Shown one piece after another: positions 18,189 through 27,641 of a stretch of 64,000 nucleotides of DNA. Positions within the stretch are counted from its first letter, which is position 1. Each line of letters starts with the position of its first letter. Under the pieces are notes generated by a model. That model saw only the letters and a list, made by a program, of their open reading frames with translations, was not told the DNA's origin and searched no databases. Source of the DNA: Kribbella sandramycini (GTDB lineage: Bacteria; Actinomycetota; Actinomycetes; Propionibacteriales; Kribbellaceae); assembly GCF_013131805.1 (NCBI RefSeq), contig NZ_JABJRC010000001.1:992001-1056000 (forward strand). The letters are read 5' to 3'. The translations under genes and the position numbers were made by a program.

Positions 18189-19187
18189 ATGAGGATGAAG
18201 CCCCGAATCGCCCTGATGTCCGCCCTGGTCACCATCGGGTTGCTCGCCGCGCCCGTCGCCCAGGCCACCACACCGAAACTCGATCCACGGCCGTCGACGG
18301 CGAAGCTGACCGTCGAACTGCACAAGCTGTCCCTGCTGAGCCACGGGAAGATCCGCATCAGCCCGATCGGGCGGAGCAACGAGAACCGCCCGGTCTGGGC
18401 AGCGCGGGTCGGCCACGGCAAGACGAAGATCCAGTACGTCACGCAGCAGCACGGCGATGAGCCGCTCGGGACACCGGCGGCGCTGGAGTTCCTGCGGACG
18501 GTCGGCGTCGGCAACAGCCCATGGCAGCGCAAGCTGCTGTCGAAGGTGACCGTCGACATCGTCGTCCGCGCGAACCCGGACGGGCACGAGCGCAACTGGC
18601 GCTACAACTACGACCCGACCGCGACACCCGAGTACGGCGAGGCGGGTAAGGGCTACGACATCAACCGGTACCACGACCCGGACGTCGCCCCCGCGGACAA
18701 CCCGGCCACCGAGGCCGGCTTGGTGCAGCGCCGGCACGCCGCGTTCCGGCCGGACATCATGGTCGACTACCACATGCAGGGGCGCTATCGGGACGCCGCC
18801 GGCCGGGAGATCACCGCCTCCACGCTCTGGCCGACGCACCCCGGCGTCGCCGTCGACGACGTGAACTTCGCCAAACAGATCGCCGTCCTCGTCCAACGCT
18901 CGATCAACGGCGCGGGCGGCAACGTCTCCCAGTACCCCGGCGGCGACTACCAAGGCATCGCCCGCAACGGCTACGGCCTCCTCGGCAGCGGCTCCGTCCT
19001 GATCGAGCTCTCCGACATCCCGCACCGTGAACAATCCCAGATCACCGACGCGCTGACCTCGATGCTGGCCATCGCCCGGGCCGCCGCCGACGGCTCCCTA
19101 CACACCATCGACCCCACCCGAGCCACCGCCATCCCGCCCCGGGGCCCTGCCCTGCCCGGCACCACCGAAGAACACGAAGCTGACTGA
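18189..19187 (+). CDS. Secreted M14-family zinc carboxypeptidase
   Basis: ATG 18189 gives a signal peptide (MRMKPRIALMSALVTIGLLA, then APVAQA). The 332-residue product shows the M14 zinc motif HGDE (H88, E91), the substrate-binding NPDG segment with a nearby Arg, YDINRYH, and a third metal His near 195 in DYHMQGR. M14 enzymes remove C-terminal residues or cleave peptidoglycan stem peptides; which applies cannot be told here. It is codirectional with the following ABC importer but separated by 183 bases containing a structured leader. It may supply peptides to that importer, which is a guess. Confidence 0.85.
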   Translation: MRMKPRIALMSALVTIGLLAAPVAQATTPKLDPRPSTAKLTVELHKLSLLSHGKIRISPIGRSNENRPVWAARVGHGKTKIQYVTQQHGDEPLGTPAALEFLRTVGVGNSPWQRKLLSKVTVDIVVRANPDGHERNWRYNYDPTATPEYGEAGKGYDINRYHDPDVAPADNPATEAGLVQRRHAAFRPDIMVDYHMQGRYRDAAGREITASTLWPTHPGVAVDDVNFAKQIAVLVQRSINGAGGNVSQYPGGDYQGIARNGYGLLGSGSVLIELSDIPHREQSQITDALTSMLAIARAAADGSLHTIDPTRATAIPPRGPALPGTTEEHEAD

Positions 19188-19195
19188 TCGACGGT

Positions 19196-19296
19196 AAGGA
19201 CAGGTAGTAGTCGCTCGGGAGCGACCACCGACAGCTACCCCCAGGCGTGCGGACGCAGGTACGTAGCCCTCTACGTCCTGTTCTTCCGCACGCCTG
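19196..19296 (+). ncRNA. Candidate structured leader / terminator before the ABC importer
   Basis: CAGGCGTGCGGA (19242-19253) pairs perfectly with TCCGCACGCCTG (19285-19296). AAGGACAGG (19196-19204) can pair, with one G-U, to CCTGTTCTT (19277-19285), and ACGTAG-CCCT-CTACGT (19261-19276) is a small hairpin. The first two pairings cross, so they may exclude each other. It could be only the carboxypeptidase terminator or a switch. No known riboswitch class was recognised. Confidence 0.4.
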
Positions 19297-19370
19297 TTGC
19301 GGAGGGGGCTGGTGGCAACGTAGGTTTTCGGCGTCTGTTGCGATCGGGTCGCATGTGAGGGGCTGGGTGC

Positions 19371-20966
19371 GTGAAGCGGGTTGGGATGGTGCTGGCCGGG
19401 GTTCTGGTGCTGGCTGGGTGCGCGGCGGGGGTCGACAGCAAGAGTGGTTCGGGTGGGCAGACGCCCAAGGAGCTGCGGCTGGCGATCGGTGGGGAGTCTG
19501 CTGATGGGTACGACCCGACGCTGGGGTGGGGGCGGTACGGCTCGCCGTTGTTCCAGTCGACGCTGCTGACCCGTGACCCCGAGCTGAACGTCGTGAACGA
19601 CCTTGCCACCAAGCATTCGGTGAGCGCGAACGGGCTGGTCTGGACGGTCGATCTGCGCGCCGACGCGAAGTTCAGCGACGGGAAGCCGGTGACGGCGGAG
19701 GATGTCGCGTACACGTTCACGGCTGCCAGTAAGAGCGGCGGGCTGACCGATGTGACCGCGCTGGCCAAGGCGGTTGCGGTCGACAACGACACGGTGGAGC
19801 TGCAGCTCAAGCGGCCGCAGAGCACGTTCGTCAATCGGTTGATCTCGCTCGGCATCGTGCCGAAACATGCCCACGGCAAGGATTACGCGCGGAAGCCGAT
19901 CGGCTCCGGTCCGTTCACGCTCGTCCAGTGGGACCAGGGCCAGCAGCTGATCGTGCAGCGCAACGAGAACTACTACGGGACGAAGCCGGCGTTCGAGCGG
20001 ATCGTGTTCACCTTCACCGGCGAGGACGCGTCGCTGGCCGCCGCGAAGGCCGGGCAGGTGTCGATGGCCGCCGTACCGTCGAGTCTGGCCAAGACGACCG
20101 TGGCCGGGATGAAGGTCGTCCCGGTCAAGTCGGTCGACAACCGCGGCATCGTGTTCCCGTACGTCGCCGACACCGGGAAGAAGTCCGCGGACGCCGGCCC
20201 GATCGGCAACAACGTGACGTCGGACAAGGCCGTCCGGCAGGCGATCAACCAGGCCGTCGACCGGCAGGCCCTGGTGGACGGCGTCCTCGAGGGCTACGGC
20301 TCCCCCGCAACCGGCCCGGTCGACGGGATGCCGTGGTACGAGCCGTCGTCGGCGATCCAGGGCAACGACCCGGCCAAGGCCGAGGAGCTGCTGGAGACCG
20401 CCGGCTGGAAGGATTCCGACGGCGACGGCATCCGGGAGCGCGCGGGTGTGAAGGCCGAGTTCACCTTGCTCTACAAGGCGGATGACACGATCCGGCAAGG
20501 GCTGGCGCTGAGCGTCGCCGACATGGTGAAACCGATCGGGGTCCGGATCACGCCGAAGGGCGTCAGCTGGGACGTGATCGACAAGCGCCTGCACGCGGAC
20601 GCCGTGCTGTTCGGCTGGGGCAGCCACGATCCGAGCGAGATGTACAACCTCTACTCGGCCACACAGGCCGGTGTCGAGTACTGGAACCCGGGCTACTACA
20701 CGAACCCGATCGTTCAGAAGAACCTGGATGCCGCGATGGCCGCGACCGACCAGGCCACCGCGACGAAGTTCTGGAAGGCCGCCCAGCGCGATGCCCAGGG
20801 CAACGGTTTCGGCCCGGCCGGCGACGCCGCGTGGGCCTGGCTGGTGAACCTCCAGCACACGTACTTCGTCAGCGACTGTCTCGACGTCGGCAAACCGCAG
20901 ATCGAGCCGCACGGGCACGGCTGGCCGATCACGGCCGGTATCACGGGCTGGCGCTGGAGCTGTTGA
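19371..20966 (+). CDS. ABC importer substrate-binding lipoprotein (nickel/peptide family 5)
   Basis: GTG 19371 begins a lipoprotein signal with lipobox LAGC (Cys17). The 531-residue product is a family 5 binding protein. The opening YDPTLGWGRYGSPLFQSTLL followed by FSDGKPVTAEDVAYTF resembles the NikZ/CntA nickel or metallophore binders more than oligopeptide OppA, from memory. It delivers ligand to the two permeases that follow, and its stop overlaps the first permease start (TTGA). Ligand identity is inferred: nickel, cobalt or a metal chelate is favoured, a peptide is possible. Confidence 0.88.
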   Translation: MKRVGMVLAGVLVLAGCAAGVDSKSGSGGQTPKELRLAIGGESADGYDPTLGWGRYGSPLFQSTLLTRDPELNVVNDLATKHSVSANGLVWTVDLRADAKFSDGKPVTAEDVAYTFTAASKSGGLTDVTALAKAVAVDNDTVELQLKRPQSTFVNRLISLGIVPKHAHGKDYARKPIGSGPFTLVQWDQGQQLIVQRNENYYGTKPAFERIVFTFTGEDASLAAAKAGQVSMAAVPSSLAKTTVAGMKVVPVKSVDNRGIVFPYVADTGKKSADAGPIGNNVTSDKAVRQAINQAVDRQALVDGVLEGYGSPATGPVDGMPWYEPSSAIQGNDPAKAEELLETAGWKDSDGDGIRERAGVKAEFTLLYKADDTIRQGLALSVADMVKPIGVRITPKGVSWDVIDKRLHADAVLFGWGSHDPSEMYNLYSATQAGVEYWNPGYYTNPIVQKNLDAAMAATDQATATKFWKAAQRDAQGNGFGPAGDAAWAWLVNLQHTYFVSDCLDVGKPQIEPHGHGWPITAGITGWRWSC

Positions 20967-21952
20967 CCAGCGCCCTGGGGTCGATCGGCTCCCGGCTGAT
21001 CCGGTTGGTCCTGCTGCTCGCGGCGGTCGCGGCCGCGTCGTTCGCGCTGATGGCCGCCTCCCCGGTCGACCCGGTGGACGCGTATGTCGGCGGCGACATC
21101 GCCGCGATCGGCCCCGAGCAGCGCGCCCAGATCGCCGAGCGCTGGGGCCTGAACGACCCGCCGCTCGAACGCTTCGGAACGTGGCTGGCCAACATCGCCC
21201 GCGGCGACCTCGGCTACTCGCACACCTTCAACCAGCCGGTCGCCGACGTGATCGCGGGCAAGTTCCTGACCAGCCTCGCGCTGATGGCCGTCGCCTGGAG
21301 TCTCTCCGGCCTGATCGGCTTCACGCTCGGCGTGGTCGCCGGCGTCCGCCGGGGCCGCTGGGCCGACCGGGTCATCACCTGGTGGGCCTACACGTTGTCC
21401 TCGGCACCGACCTTCTGGGTCGGCCTCCTGCTGCTCTACGCCTTCTCGGTCTCCTTGCAGTGGACGCCGATCTGCTGCGCGGTCCCGGTCGGATCGATCG
21501 CCGGTGAGGTCGGTCTCCTCGATCGCCTGCACCATTTGTTGCTACCGGCCCTCACCCTGAGTCTGGTCGGGATCGCACCGGTCACCCTGCACACCCGCCA
21601 GGCGGTCGCGGTCGCGATGGCGAGCGACTACATCGCCTTCGCCCGCGCCCAGGGCGAACGGACGTTCGGTCTCGTCCTCCATCACGTCCTGCGGAACGCG
21701 GCAGGCCCCGCGGTGCTGCTTCAGTTCAGCTCGCTCGGCGAGCTCTTCGGCGGCTCGGTCCTGGCCGAGCAGGTCTTCTCCTACCCCGGTCTCGGCGCCG
21801 CCACCACGGCCGCCGCCCTCGGCCAGGACGTCCCATTGCTCCTCGCCATCGCCTTGTTCACCACCGTTTTCGTGTACGTCGGCAATCAGCTCGGCGACCT
21901 TGTCCACGCCTGGCTGGATCCGCGAACCCATCGAGCGGAGGTGACCGCGTGA
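20963..21952 (+). CDS. ABC importer permease 1 (DppB/NikB type)
   Basis: The frame is open upstream, but the start that fits the operon is TTG 20963, overlapping the binding-protein stop by four bases. The 329-residue membrane protein has the DppB/NikB layout: N-terminal helix, periplasmic-type segment with ERWGLNDPPLERFGTWL and GDLGYS, then the permease core with the EAA-loop region ASDYIAFARAQGERTFGLVLHHVLRNA that contacts the ATPase. It forms the channel with permease 2. TTG starts are rare, and this one relies on coupled translation. Confidence 0.9.
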   Translation: MTSALGSIGSRLIRLVLLLAAVAAASFALMAASPVDPVDAYVGGDIAAIGPEQRAQIAERWGLNDPPLERFGTWLANIARGDLGYSHTFNQPVADVIAGKFLTSLALMAVAWSLSGLIGFTLGVVAGVRRGRWADRVITWWAYTLSSAPTFWVGLLLLYAFSVSLQWTPICCAVPVGSIAGEVGLLDRLHHLLLPALTLSLVGIAPVTLHTRQAVAVAMASDYIAFARAQGERTFGLVLHHVLRNAAGPAVLLQFSSLGELFGGSVLAEQVFSYPGLGAATTAAALGQDVPLLLAIALFTTVFVYVGNQLGDLVHAWLDPRTHRAEVTA

Positions 21953-22782
21953 AGGTCGCCGTCCAGCTCGACCGGCGCCGGCGGACGCTGCTCTACACCG
22001 GGCTCTCGGTGACCGTGGTCCTCGCCGTCGTGATCGCCGGGTCGTTCGCCGTCGACGCCGCGAGTACGACGCAGCTCGCCGGGCGCAATCTGAGCCCGTC
22101 CTGGGCGCACCCGTTCGGCACCGACCGGCTCGGCCGGGACATGTTCGCGCGCGTCCTCTCCGGCTTGCGACTGAGCCTGGTGGTCGGCGTCAGCGCGGCA
22201 GCGATCTCCGGCGTGCTCGCCGTCCTGATGGCGTGTGCCGCAGCCGTCGGCGGGCGGGTGGTCGACCGGGCAATCACTTGGGTTGTCGACTTGTTCCTCG
22301 CCCTGCCGCACCTGGTTCTGCTGATCCTGCTCGCCTTCGCGCTCGGCGGTGGCACGCGCGCCGTCATCATCGCAGTCGCGATCACCCACTGGCCGTCGCT
22401 GACCCGCGTCCTGCGCGGCCACGCCCGCCACGTGGTCTCGTCGGACTACGTCGCGATCTCCCGCCAGCTCGGTCGTGGCCGCTGGTGGATCGCCCGCCGG
22501 CATGTGGCGCCGCAGCTGCTCGGCCACTTCCTGGTCGGCACGGTGTTGCTGTTCCCGCACGCGATCCTGCACGAGGCCGCGCTGTCGTTCCTCGGGCTCG
22601 GCGTCGATCCGGCCGAGCCGTCGATCGGCGTCCTGCTGGCCGAGTCGATGCGGTTCCTGTCGGCCGGGGCCTGGTGGCTGGCCGTCCTCCCCGGCCTGTG
22701 CCTGCTCGTCGTCGTCAAACTCGTCGACGCGATCGGCGAGAACGTCCGCGCGCTGCTCGACCCGAGGAGTCACCACCTGTGA
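21949..22782 (+). CDS. ABC importer permease 2 (DppC/NikC type)
   Basis: GTG 21949 overlaps the previous stop (GTGA). The 277-residue product has the DppC/NikC hallmark HPFGTDRLGRDMFARVLSG near residue 50 and the EAA loop VVSSDYVAISRQLGRGRWWIARRHV region, with LSFLGLGVDPAEPSIGVLL near the end. It pairs with permease 1 in the membrane. Tight overlaps on both sides show a single translational unit. It gives no independent clue to the substrate. Confidence 0.92.
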   Translation: MKVAVQLDRRRRTLLYTGLSVTVVLAVVIAGSFAVDAASTTQLAGRNLSPSWAHPFGTDRLGRDMFARVLSGLRLSLVVGVSAAAISGVLAVLMACAAAVGGRVVDRAITWVVDLFLALPHLVLLILLAFALGGGTRAVIIAVAITHWPSLTRVLRGHARHVVSSDYVAISRQLGRGRWWIARRHVAPQLLGHFLVGTVLLFPHAILHEAALSFLGLGVDPAEPSIGVLLAESMRFLSAGAWWLAVLPGLCLLVVVKLVDAIGENVRALLDPRSHHL

Positions 22783-23570
22783 GTCCACTGCTGAGCATCT
22801 CCGGGCTCCGGATCTCCTTCGTCCAGTACACCCGCGGTCTGCGCCGCCGCGAGACCGTCGCCGTCGCCGGGATGGATCTGGCCGCCGACCGCGGCCAGGT
22901 CGTCGCGCTCGTCGGCGCATCGGGCGCCGGCAAGACGCTGCTCGCGCACGCCGTCCTCGGCATGCTCCCGCCGAACGCCTCCGAGTCCGGGGTGATCACG
23001 TACGACGGCGCCGTGCTCACCTCCGAAGACCGGCGGCGGCGCGCCGGGCACGAGATCGCGCTCCTCCCACAGTCCGTCGACTTCCTCGACCCGCTGGCGA
23101 CGATCGGCCGGCAGGTACGCCGCTCCGCACAACTGGCCGGGCGGCCGGAGTCGTACGCCGTTGCCGCGCTGGCCGATCGCGGCCTCGGGTCCGAAGTGCT
23201 GCGCCGCTACCCGCACGAACTGTCGGGCGGCATGATCCGGCGGGTCCTCGTGACGATGGCGACCATGGGCGACCCGCAGCTGATCCTCGCGGACGAGCCG
23301 ACGCCCGGGCTGCCGCAGGCCGACGTCACCGCCGTACTGCGGGACTTCCGCGCCCTGGCCGATGACGGACGGGCCGTCGTGCTCATCACCCACGAACTGC
23401 GGGGCGCACTCGAAGTCGCCGACTCCGTCGTCATCTGCCGTGACGGCCGTACGATCGAGACCGCTGCGCCCGCTGACTTCACCGGCGACGGACCCGATCT
23501 ACCGCCGTACAGCCGTGCGCTCTGGCAGGCCCTGCCTGGTAACGGCTTCCGCGTGGAGCAGCCATGCTGA
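22779..23570 (+). CDS. ABC importer ATPase 1 (NikD/DppD type)
   Basis: GTG 22779 overlaps the permease 2 stop (GTGA); 263 residues. Walker A is GASGAGKT, the signature is LSGGM, Walker B is LILADE, and the H-loop is ITHEL. The D-loop is odd: where most have SALD it reads PGLPQ, lacking the Asp that helps couple the two ATP sites. This is either a tolerated asymmetry or a sign of a specialised pair with ATPase 2. It drives uptake through the two permeases. Confidence 0.9.
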   Translation: MSPLLSISGLRISFVQYTRGLRRRETVAVAGMDLAADRGQVVALVGASGAGKTLLAHAVLGMLPPNASESGVITYDGAVLTSEDRRRRAGHEIALLPQSVDFLDPLATIGRQVRRSAQLAGRPESYAVAALADRGLGSEVLRRYPHELSGGMIRRVLVTMATMGDPQLILADEPTPGLPQADVTAVLRDFRALADDGRAVVLITHELRGALEVADSVVICRDGRTIETAAPADFTGDGPDLPPYSRALWQALPGNGFRVEQPC

Positions 23571-24121
23571 GCGCCGAGGGTCTGTGGTTCCGCTACCACA
23601 AGCGCGCCCCGTGGATCCTCGAAGACCTGAGCCTCACCATCGAGCCCGGCGAACGCGTCGGCCTCTGCGGTCCGAGCGGGGCCGGCAAGTCGACCATCGG
23701 CCGCCTGCTGGCCGGCTACCGCAAGCCGAGCCGCGGCGCGATCACCAGCGACGGCCCGGTCCAGCTCGTCATGCAGCACCCCGAACGGACCATGAACCCG
23801 CACTGGCGGATCCGCGACGTTCTGGCGGAGGCCGGCTCGACCGTCGACGAAGCCCTCGTCGAGCCGCATTGGCTCGACCGCTTCCCGCATGAGCTCAGCG
23901 GCGGCGAACTGCAACGCGTCAACCTCGCCCGGGCACTGCTCGCCGAGCCGCGGTACGTGATCGCCGACGAGATCTCCGCCAGTCTGGACGCGATCACCCA
24001 GGCCCAGCTCTGGCATCACCTGGTCGAGTACGCCGAAGCGCACGGCGTCGGCGTCCTCGCGATCTCCCACGATCAGGATCTGATCGCCAAGGTCACGCAG
24101 CGCACCCACCGAGTGGAGTGA
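23564..24121 (+). CDS. ABC importer ATPase 2, short form (NikE/DppF type)
   Basis: ATG 23564 overlaps ATPase 1 by 7 bases. At 185 residues it is clearly shorter than the usual 250-330, lacking the C-terminal OppC-type extension, yet all core motifs are present: Walker A GPSGAGKS, signature LSGGELQR, Walker B YVIADE with a normal SASLD D-loop, and SHDQD. It therefore looks functional and compact, not truncated. It ends the operon. Combined with ATPase 1, only this subunit has a standard D-loop. Confidence 0.9.
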   Translation: MLSAEGLWFRYHKRAPWILEDLSLTIEPGERVGLCGPSGAGKSTIGRLLAGYRKPSRGAITSDGPVQLVMQHPERTMNPHWRIRDVLAEAGSTVDEALVEPHWLDRFPHELSGGELQRVNLARALLAEPRYVIADEISASLDAITQAQLWHHLVEYAEAHGVGVLAISHDQDLIAKVTQRTHRVE

Positions 24122-24205
24122 GACCAGTGGTCTAGGCGAGGACGTTTACCGCTGCCCCTCCCCCGGCAGACGATGGTTGCGCAGCTTCCGCCCGGAGGGA
24201 CAGAT

Positions 24206-27200
24206 ATGCGACTCATCAAGCTCGGAACGGTTCTCACGCTGGTTGCGGGCGCGCTCGTCGCACTCGGCACCGCACCGGCCACCGCGGTGCCAACCGACCT
24301 CTGGACCGAATCGGCGTACACGAGTGTGTTCCGGGACAGCGGCCCATCGGCCGACGCGGGCCGGTCGCTCAGCCTCGACATGGCGCGGAACGAGTACGAG
24401 AGCGCGCAGATCGTGCTCCGCCGGAACGAGGCGTTCACCATCGACGCCGTCCGGCCGAGCGCGCTCACCGGCCCGGGCGGAACGATCGCCGCGGAGCACG
24501 TCACCACGAACTTCGTCGACTACCACTATCTCGAACACAACACGCACGACGCCAAGACCGGCAAGATGGACATCTACCCGGGCGTTCGCGTCGGCGCGGG
24601 GCTCTACCCGGACCGGCTGACCAACGAGCTCAGCAAGGCCGTCGCGGCGCGCTCGACGCAGTCGATCTGGGTCCGTGTGTACGCGCCGGCGAGCGTGGCC
24701 GGCGGGGTCTACAGCGGCACGGTCGAGGTGGTCACCAGTCGTGGGACGCAGCTGGTCCCGATCCGGGCCGACGTCCGGGCGGTCACGCTGCCCGCGGCGA
24801 GCCAGGGCAAGTTCACCACCAGCTTGTGGCATCTGTTCTTCGGCAACATCAACTGGGAGATCCACAAGGACGAGGAGATCAAGAAGGCCTACGGCCACGA
24901 GCGCTACAGCCCCGAGTGGTGGGAGCTGATGCGCAAGGTCGCGGTCATGTTCAAGCAGTACCGGACCAACAACCTCGAAGTCCCGGTGACCAAGCTGCTG
25001 GCGGACGCCGGAACCCTGCCGGACGGCAAGGGCGGCTACACGTTCAACTGGAGCCGGTTCGACCAGATCGTCCAGTTGTTCATCGACGCCGGTGCGGTGA
25101 AGCGGATCGAGGGCTTTCCACAAGCCTCGTTCGCGCTGAAGGGCGACCCGAACGTCCGCGACATCGAGGTGATCAAGAACGTCGGCAATCAGCCCACCCG
25201 GGAGTGGGTGGACTGGACGTCGGCCGATGGGCAGCAATGGCTGACCCGCTACCTGCCCGCGCTGCGCGACCATCTGGCCGCCAAGGGCTGGCTGGACATG
25301 TTCTGGACGCACGCCAGTGACGAGCCGCAGCACCACAACGTCGCGGACTACAAGCGGCTGGCGCAGCGGATGCACGAGATCTGGCCGGGGATCAAACTCG
25401 CCGACGCCGTCGACATCACCGGCATGCAGTCGCAGATCACCGACCTGACCGACCATGCGATCGCCCAGGAGTTCGTCTACGACGACGAGAAGCCGCTGTT
25501 CCAGCAGATCGCCGCGTCCGGCAAGGAAGTCTGGTTGTACAACTCCACCGCGCCCCGGAAGAACTTCCTGAACAGGTTCATCGATCAGCCGCAGTGGTAC
25601 CAGCGAATGACGATCTGGTACGCCTACGGGCAAGGGCTGCACGGCTACCTGCACTGGGCGATGACCTCGTGGACCATCGACCCGCAGGCCAACGACGCCA
25701 TGGGTGACCGCTACATCGTCCGCCCGGACAAGGAGCGCAATGCCGTCGAGGTGACGCCGCGGTACGAGTCCCTGCGCGACGGGATCGAGGACTACGAACT
25801 GCTGACGCTGCTGGGTCAGCAGGATCTGGGGCTGGCCCGCGGTCTGGCCGACGGTCTGGTCCAACTGTCCGACAAGTTCACTCCGGACACGGCGTACATG
25901 CAGCGGACCCGAGTCCGGGCGCTCGACGCCGCGGCTGGGCGAACCACGGCCGATCCGGCTCGGTCGGCCGCCACCACTGCCTCGGCCGGCGACAGCGCAG
26001 CAGTAGTCGACGGCTCGCCCACAACCAGTTGGCGACCAGGTACCGGTGCGCAGTGGCTGCAGGTCGACCTGGGCCGGCAGGTGCAGCTCGACGGCGTCAA
26101 GCTGCGCTGGAACAGTCCGCAGACCGGCTACACGCTGCAGACGTCGTACGACGGCGCCCGCTGGACTCAGGTGTACGCAAACGGCCGCAGCGACGGCGGA
26201 ACCGATTTCGCGGGTCTGAACGCGAAGGGACGCTATCTGCGGCTGCAGACGACGTCCGGCACACCTGACCTCGCCGAGCTCGCAGTCGCTGGTGCTGCGC
26301 TACCGAAGGTCAACGTGGCCGGTGGACGAACGTACCGGCGTACGCCCGAGCCGAACGACCTGCCGGACAGCGGGATCGAGTCGACCGACGGCGTCCTCGC
26401 TGACGCTTTCAACGACGGCCGCAGCTACGGGTACAAGAGCCCGACCGGCACTGTCGTTCTCGATCTGGATCTCGGGTCGGTGCAGACTCTGGACAGTGCC
26501 GCACTGCACGCCTACGAGGAGTTCCCGAAGTACCGGCCCGACAGTGTGCGAATCTCGACGAGCGTCGACGGTACGACGTACACGCAGCGCGGGCTGCAGT
26601 TCGCGCCGCGCGGGCCGTCCGGCGTCTGGTACAGCTTCCAGTTCGCGCCTGCGACGGCGCGGCACGTCCGCGTCACCTTCACCAAGGCGTACGACAGCGA
26701 GGCGTCGTCGCTGTTCATCGACGAGCTCGAGGTGTACGCCGCGGACCGGCAGAGCCTCGCCGCCGGCCGGCCCTACCTGAAGTCGGAACCGGCCGTCACC
26801 CATCCCGGCTACCCGGACACGGGCGGGACCGAGTCGACGGACGGCGCCGCGGCCGCGGGCTGCGGCGTCGGGCACGGGTACGAACTCCCGACACCAGGCT
26901 CGTCTCGCACCGTTGAAGTCACGGTCGATCTCGGGACTCCGACAGCCATCAGCAAGCTCCGGACGAGTCGGTACGACGACGGCAAACACGACTACGGCCC
27001 GTCGGTGGTTCGGGCCTTCGCTGGCGACGACGTAGTCACCATGACGGCCCGGGGGCAGACGAGCACGGCCAACGGCCGCTGGTACGAGCTGCCCGCGACC
27101 ACGACGGCTCGCTACGTCAAACTGCAGTTCGAGAAGACTCGCACCGGGGACTTCGCCGACTTCCTCTTCCTGGACGAGGTGGAGGTGCTGAACGGCTCCG

Positions 27201-27640
27201 GAGTCAACGTCGCGCTGAACAAGTCGTACCGGACGACCTTCCCGGCTACGCCCGACCCGGCCTACCCCGACAGCGGCGGCAAGGAGTCCACCGACGGTGT
27301 GGTGGCCGGCTCGTACGAGGACGGCTTGGGCTACGGCTATCGCCTGAGTAGCGCTGGCCAGACCCGCACCGTCGAGCTGACGCTGGACCTCGGTAGCACG
27401 CAGTCGGTCTCGAAAGTCCGCGTGCGCGGCTTCGACAACGGCAGGCACGACTACTCCCCCGACAACGTCGCAGTGTCCGCAGGCGGGCGCGCACTGGCCG
27501 AAGCGGGCACTCCTCACGACCAGTGGTTCGAGCTGACGTTCCCGACGACCACTACGCGCTATCTGACGGTTCGGCTGACCAAGACCCGGTCCCACGACTT
27601 CGCCGACTACCTCTTCGTCGACGAAGTCGTGGTGACCTGA
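24206..27640 (+). CDS. Secreted DUF4091 glycoside hydrolase-like protein with discoidin modules
   Basis: ATG 24206 is preferred because of GGAGGGAC just upstream and the signal peptide MRLIKLGTVLTLVAGALVAL. The 1144-residue product has a catalytic region up to about residue 530 ending in ESLRDGIEDYELLTLL, the DUF4091 signature related to family 123 hexosaminidases. About four F5/8 type C (discoidin)-like units follow, near 585-695, 700-848, 850-995 and 998-1144; the last three share a G-ESTDG motif. It likely degrades a host, plant or fungal glycan outside the cell. The substrate is unknown. Confidence 0.85.
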   Translation: MRLIKLGTVLTLVAGALVALGTAPATAVPTDLWTESAYTSVFRDSGPSADAGRSLSLDMARNEYESAQIVLRRNEAFTIDAVRPSALTGPGGTIAAEHVTTNFVDYHYLEHNTHDAKTGKMDIYPGVRVGAGLYPDRLTNELSKAVAARSTQSIWVRVYAPASVAGGVYSGTVEVVTSRGTQLVPIRADVRAVTLPAASQGKFTTSLWHLFFGNINWEIHKDEEIKKAYGHERYSPEWWELMRKVAVMFKQYRTNNLEVPVTKLLADAGTLPDGKGGYTFNWSRFDQIVQLFIDAGAVKRIEGFPQASFALKGDPNVRDIEVIKNVGNQPTREWVDWTSADGQQWLTRYLPALRDHLAAKGWLDMFWTHASDEPQHHNVADYKRLAQRMHEIWPGIKLADAVDITGMQSQITDLTDHAIAQEFVYDDEKPLFQQIAASGKEVWLYNSTAPRKNFLNRFIDQPQWYQRMTIWYAYGQGLHGYLHWAMTSWTIDPQANDAMGDRYIVRPDKERNAVEVTPRYESLRDGIEDYELLTLLGQQDLGLARGLADGLVQLSDKFTPDTAYMQRTRVRALDAAAGRTTADPARSAATTASAGDSAAVVDGSPTTSWRPGTGAQWLQVDLGRQVQLDGVKLRWNSPQTGYTLQTSYDGARWTQVYANGRSDGGTDFAGLNAKGRYLRLQTTSGTPDLAELAVAGAALPKVNVAGGRTYRRTPEPNDLPDSGIESTDGVLADAFNDGRSYGYKSPTGTVVLDLDLGSVQTLDSAALHAYEEFPKYRPDSVRISTSVDGTTYTQRGLQFAPRGPSGVWYSFQFAPATARHVRVTFTKAYDSEASSLFIDELEVYAADRQSLAAGRPYLKSEPAVTHPGYPDTGGTESTDGAAAAGCGVGHGYELPTPGSSRTVEVTVDLGTPTAISKLRTSRYDDGKHDYGPSVVRAFAGDDVVTMTARGQTSTANGRWYELPATTTARYVKLQFEKTRTGDFADFLFLDEVEVLNGSGVNVALNKSYRTTFPATPDPAYPDSGGKESTDGVVAGSYEDGLGYGYRLSSAGQTRTVELTLDLGSTQSVSKVRVRGFDNGRHDYSPDNVAVSAGGRALAEAGTPHDQWFELTFPTTTTRYLTVRLTKTRSHDFADYLFVDEVVVT

Positions 27641-27641
27641 G

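Noticed and set aside
19188..19370. NiCo or cobalamin riboswitch before the importer
   Set aside because: Stems are present, but the conserved unpaired bases of those classes were not found.
24206..27640. Internal repeats of the DUF4091 gene as a DNA repeat array
   Set aside because: The similarity is at protein level between discoidin modules; nucleotide identity is not array-like.
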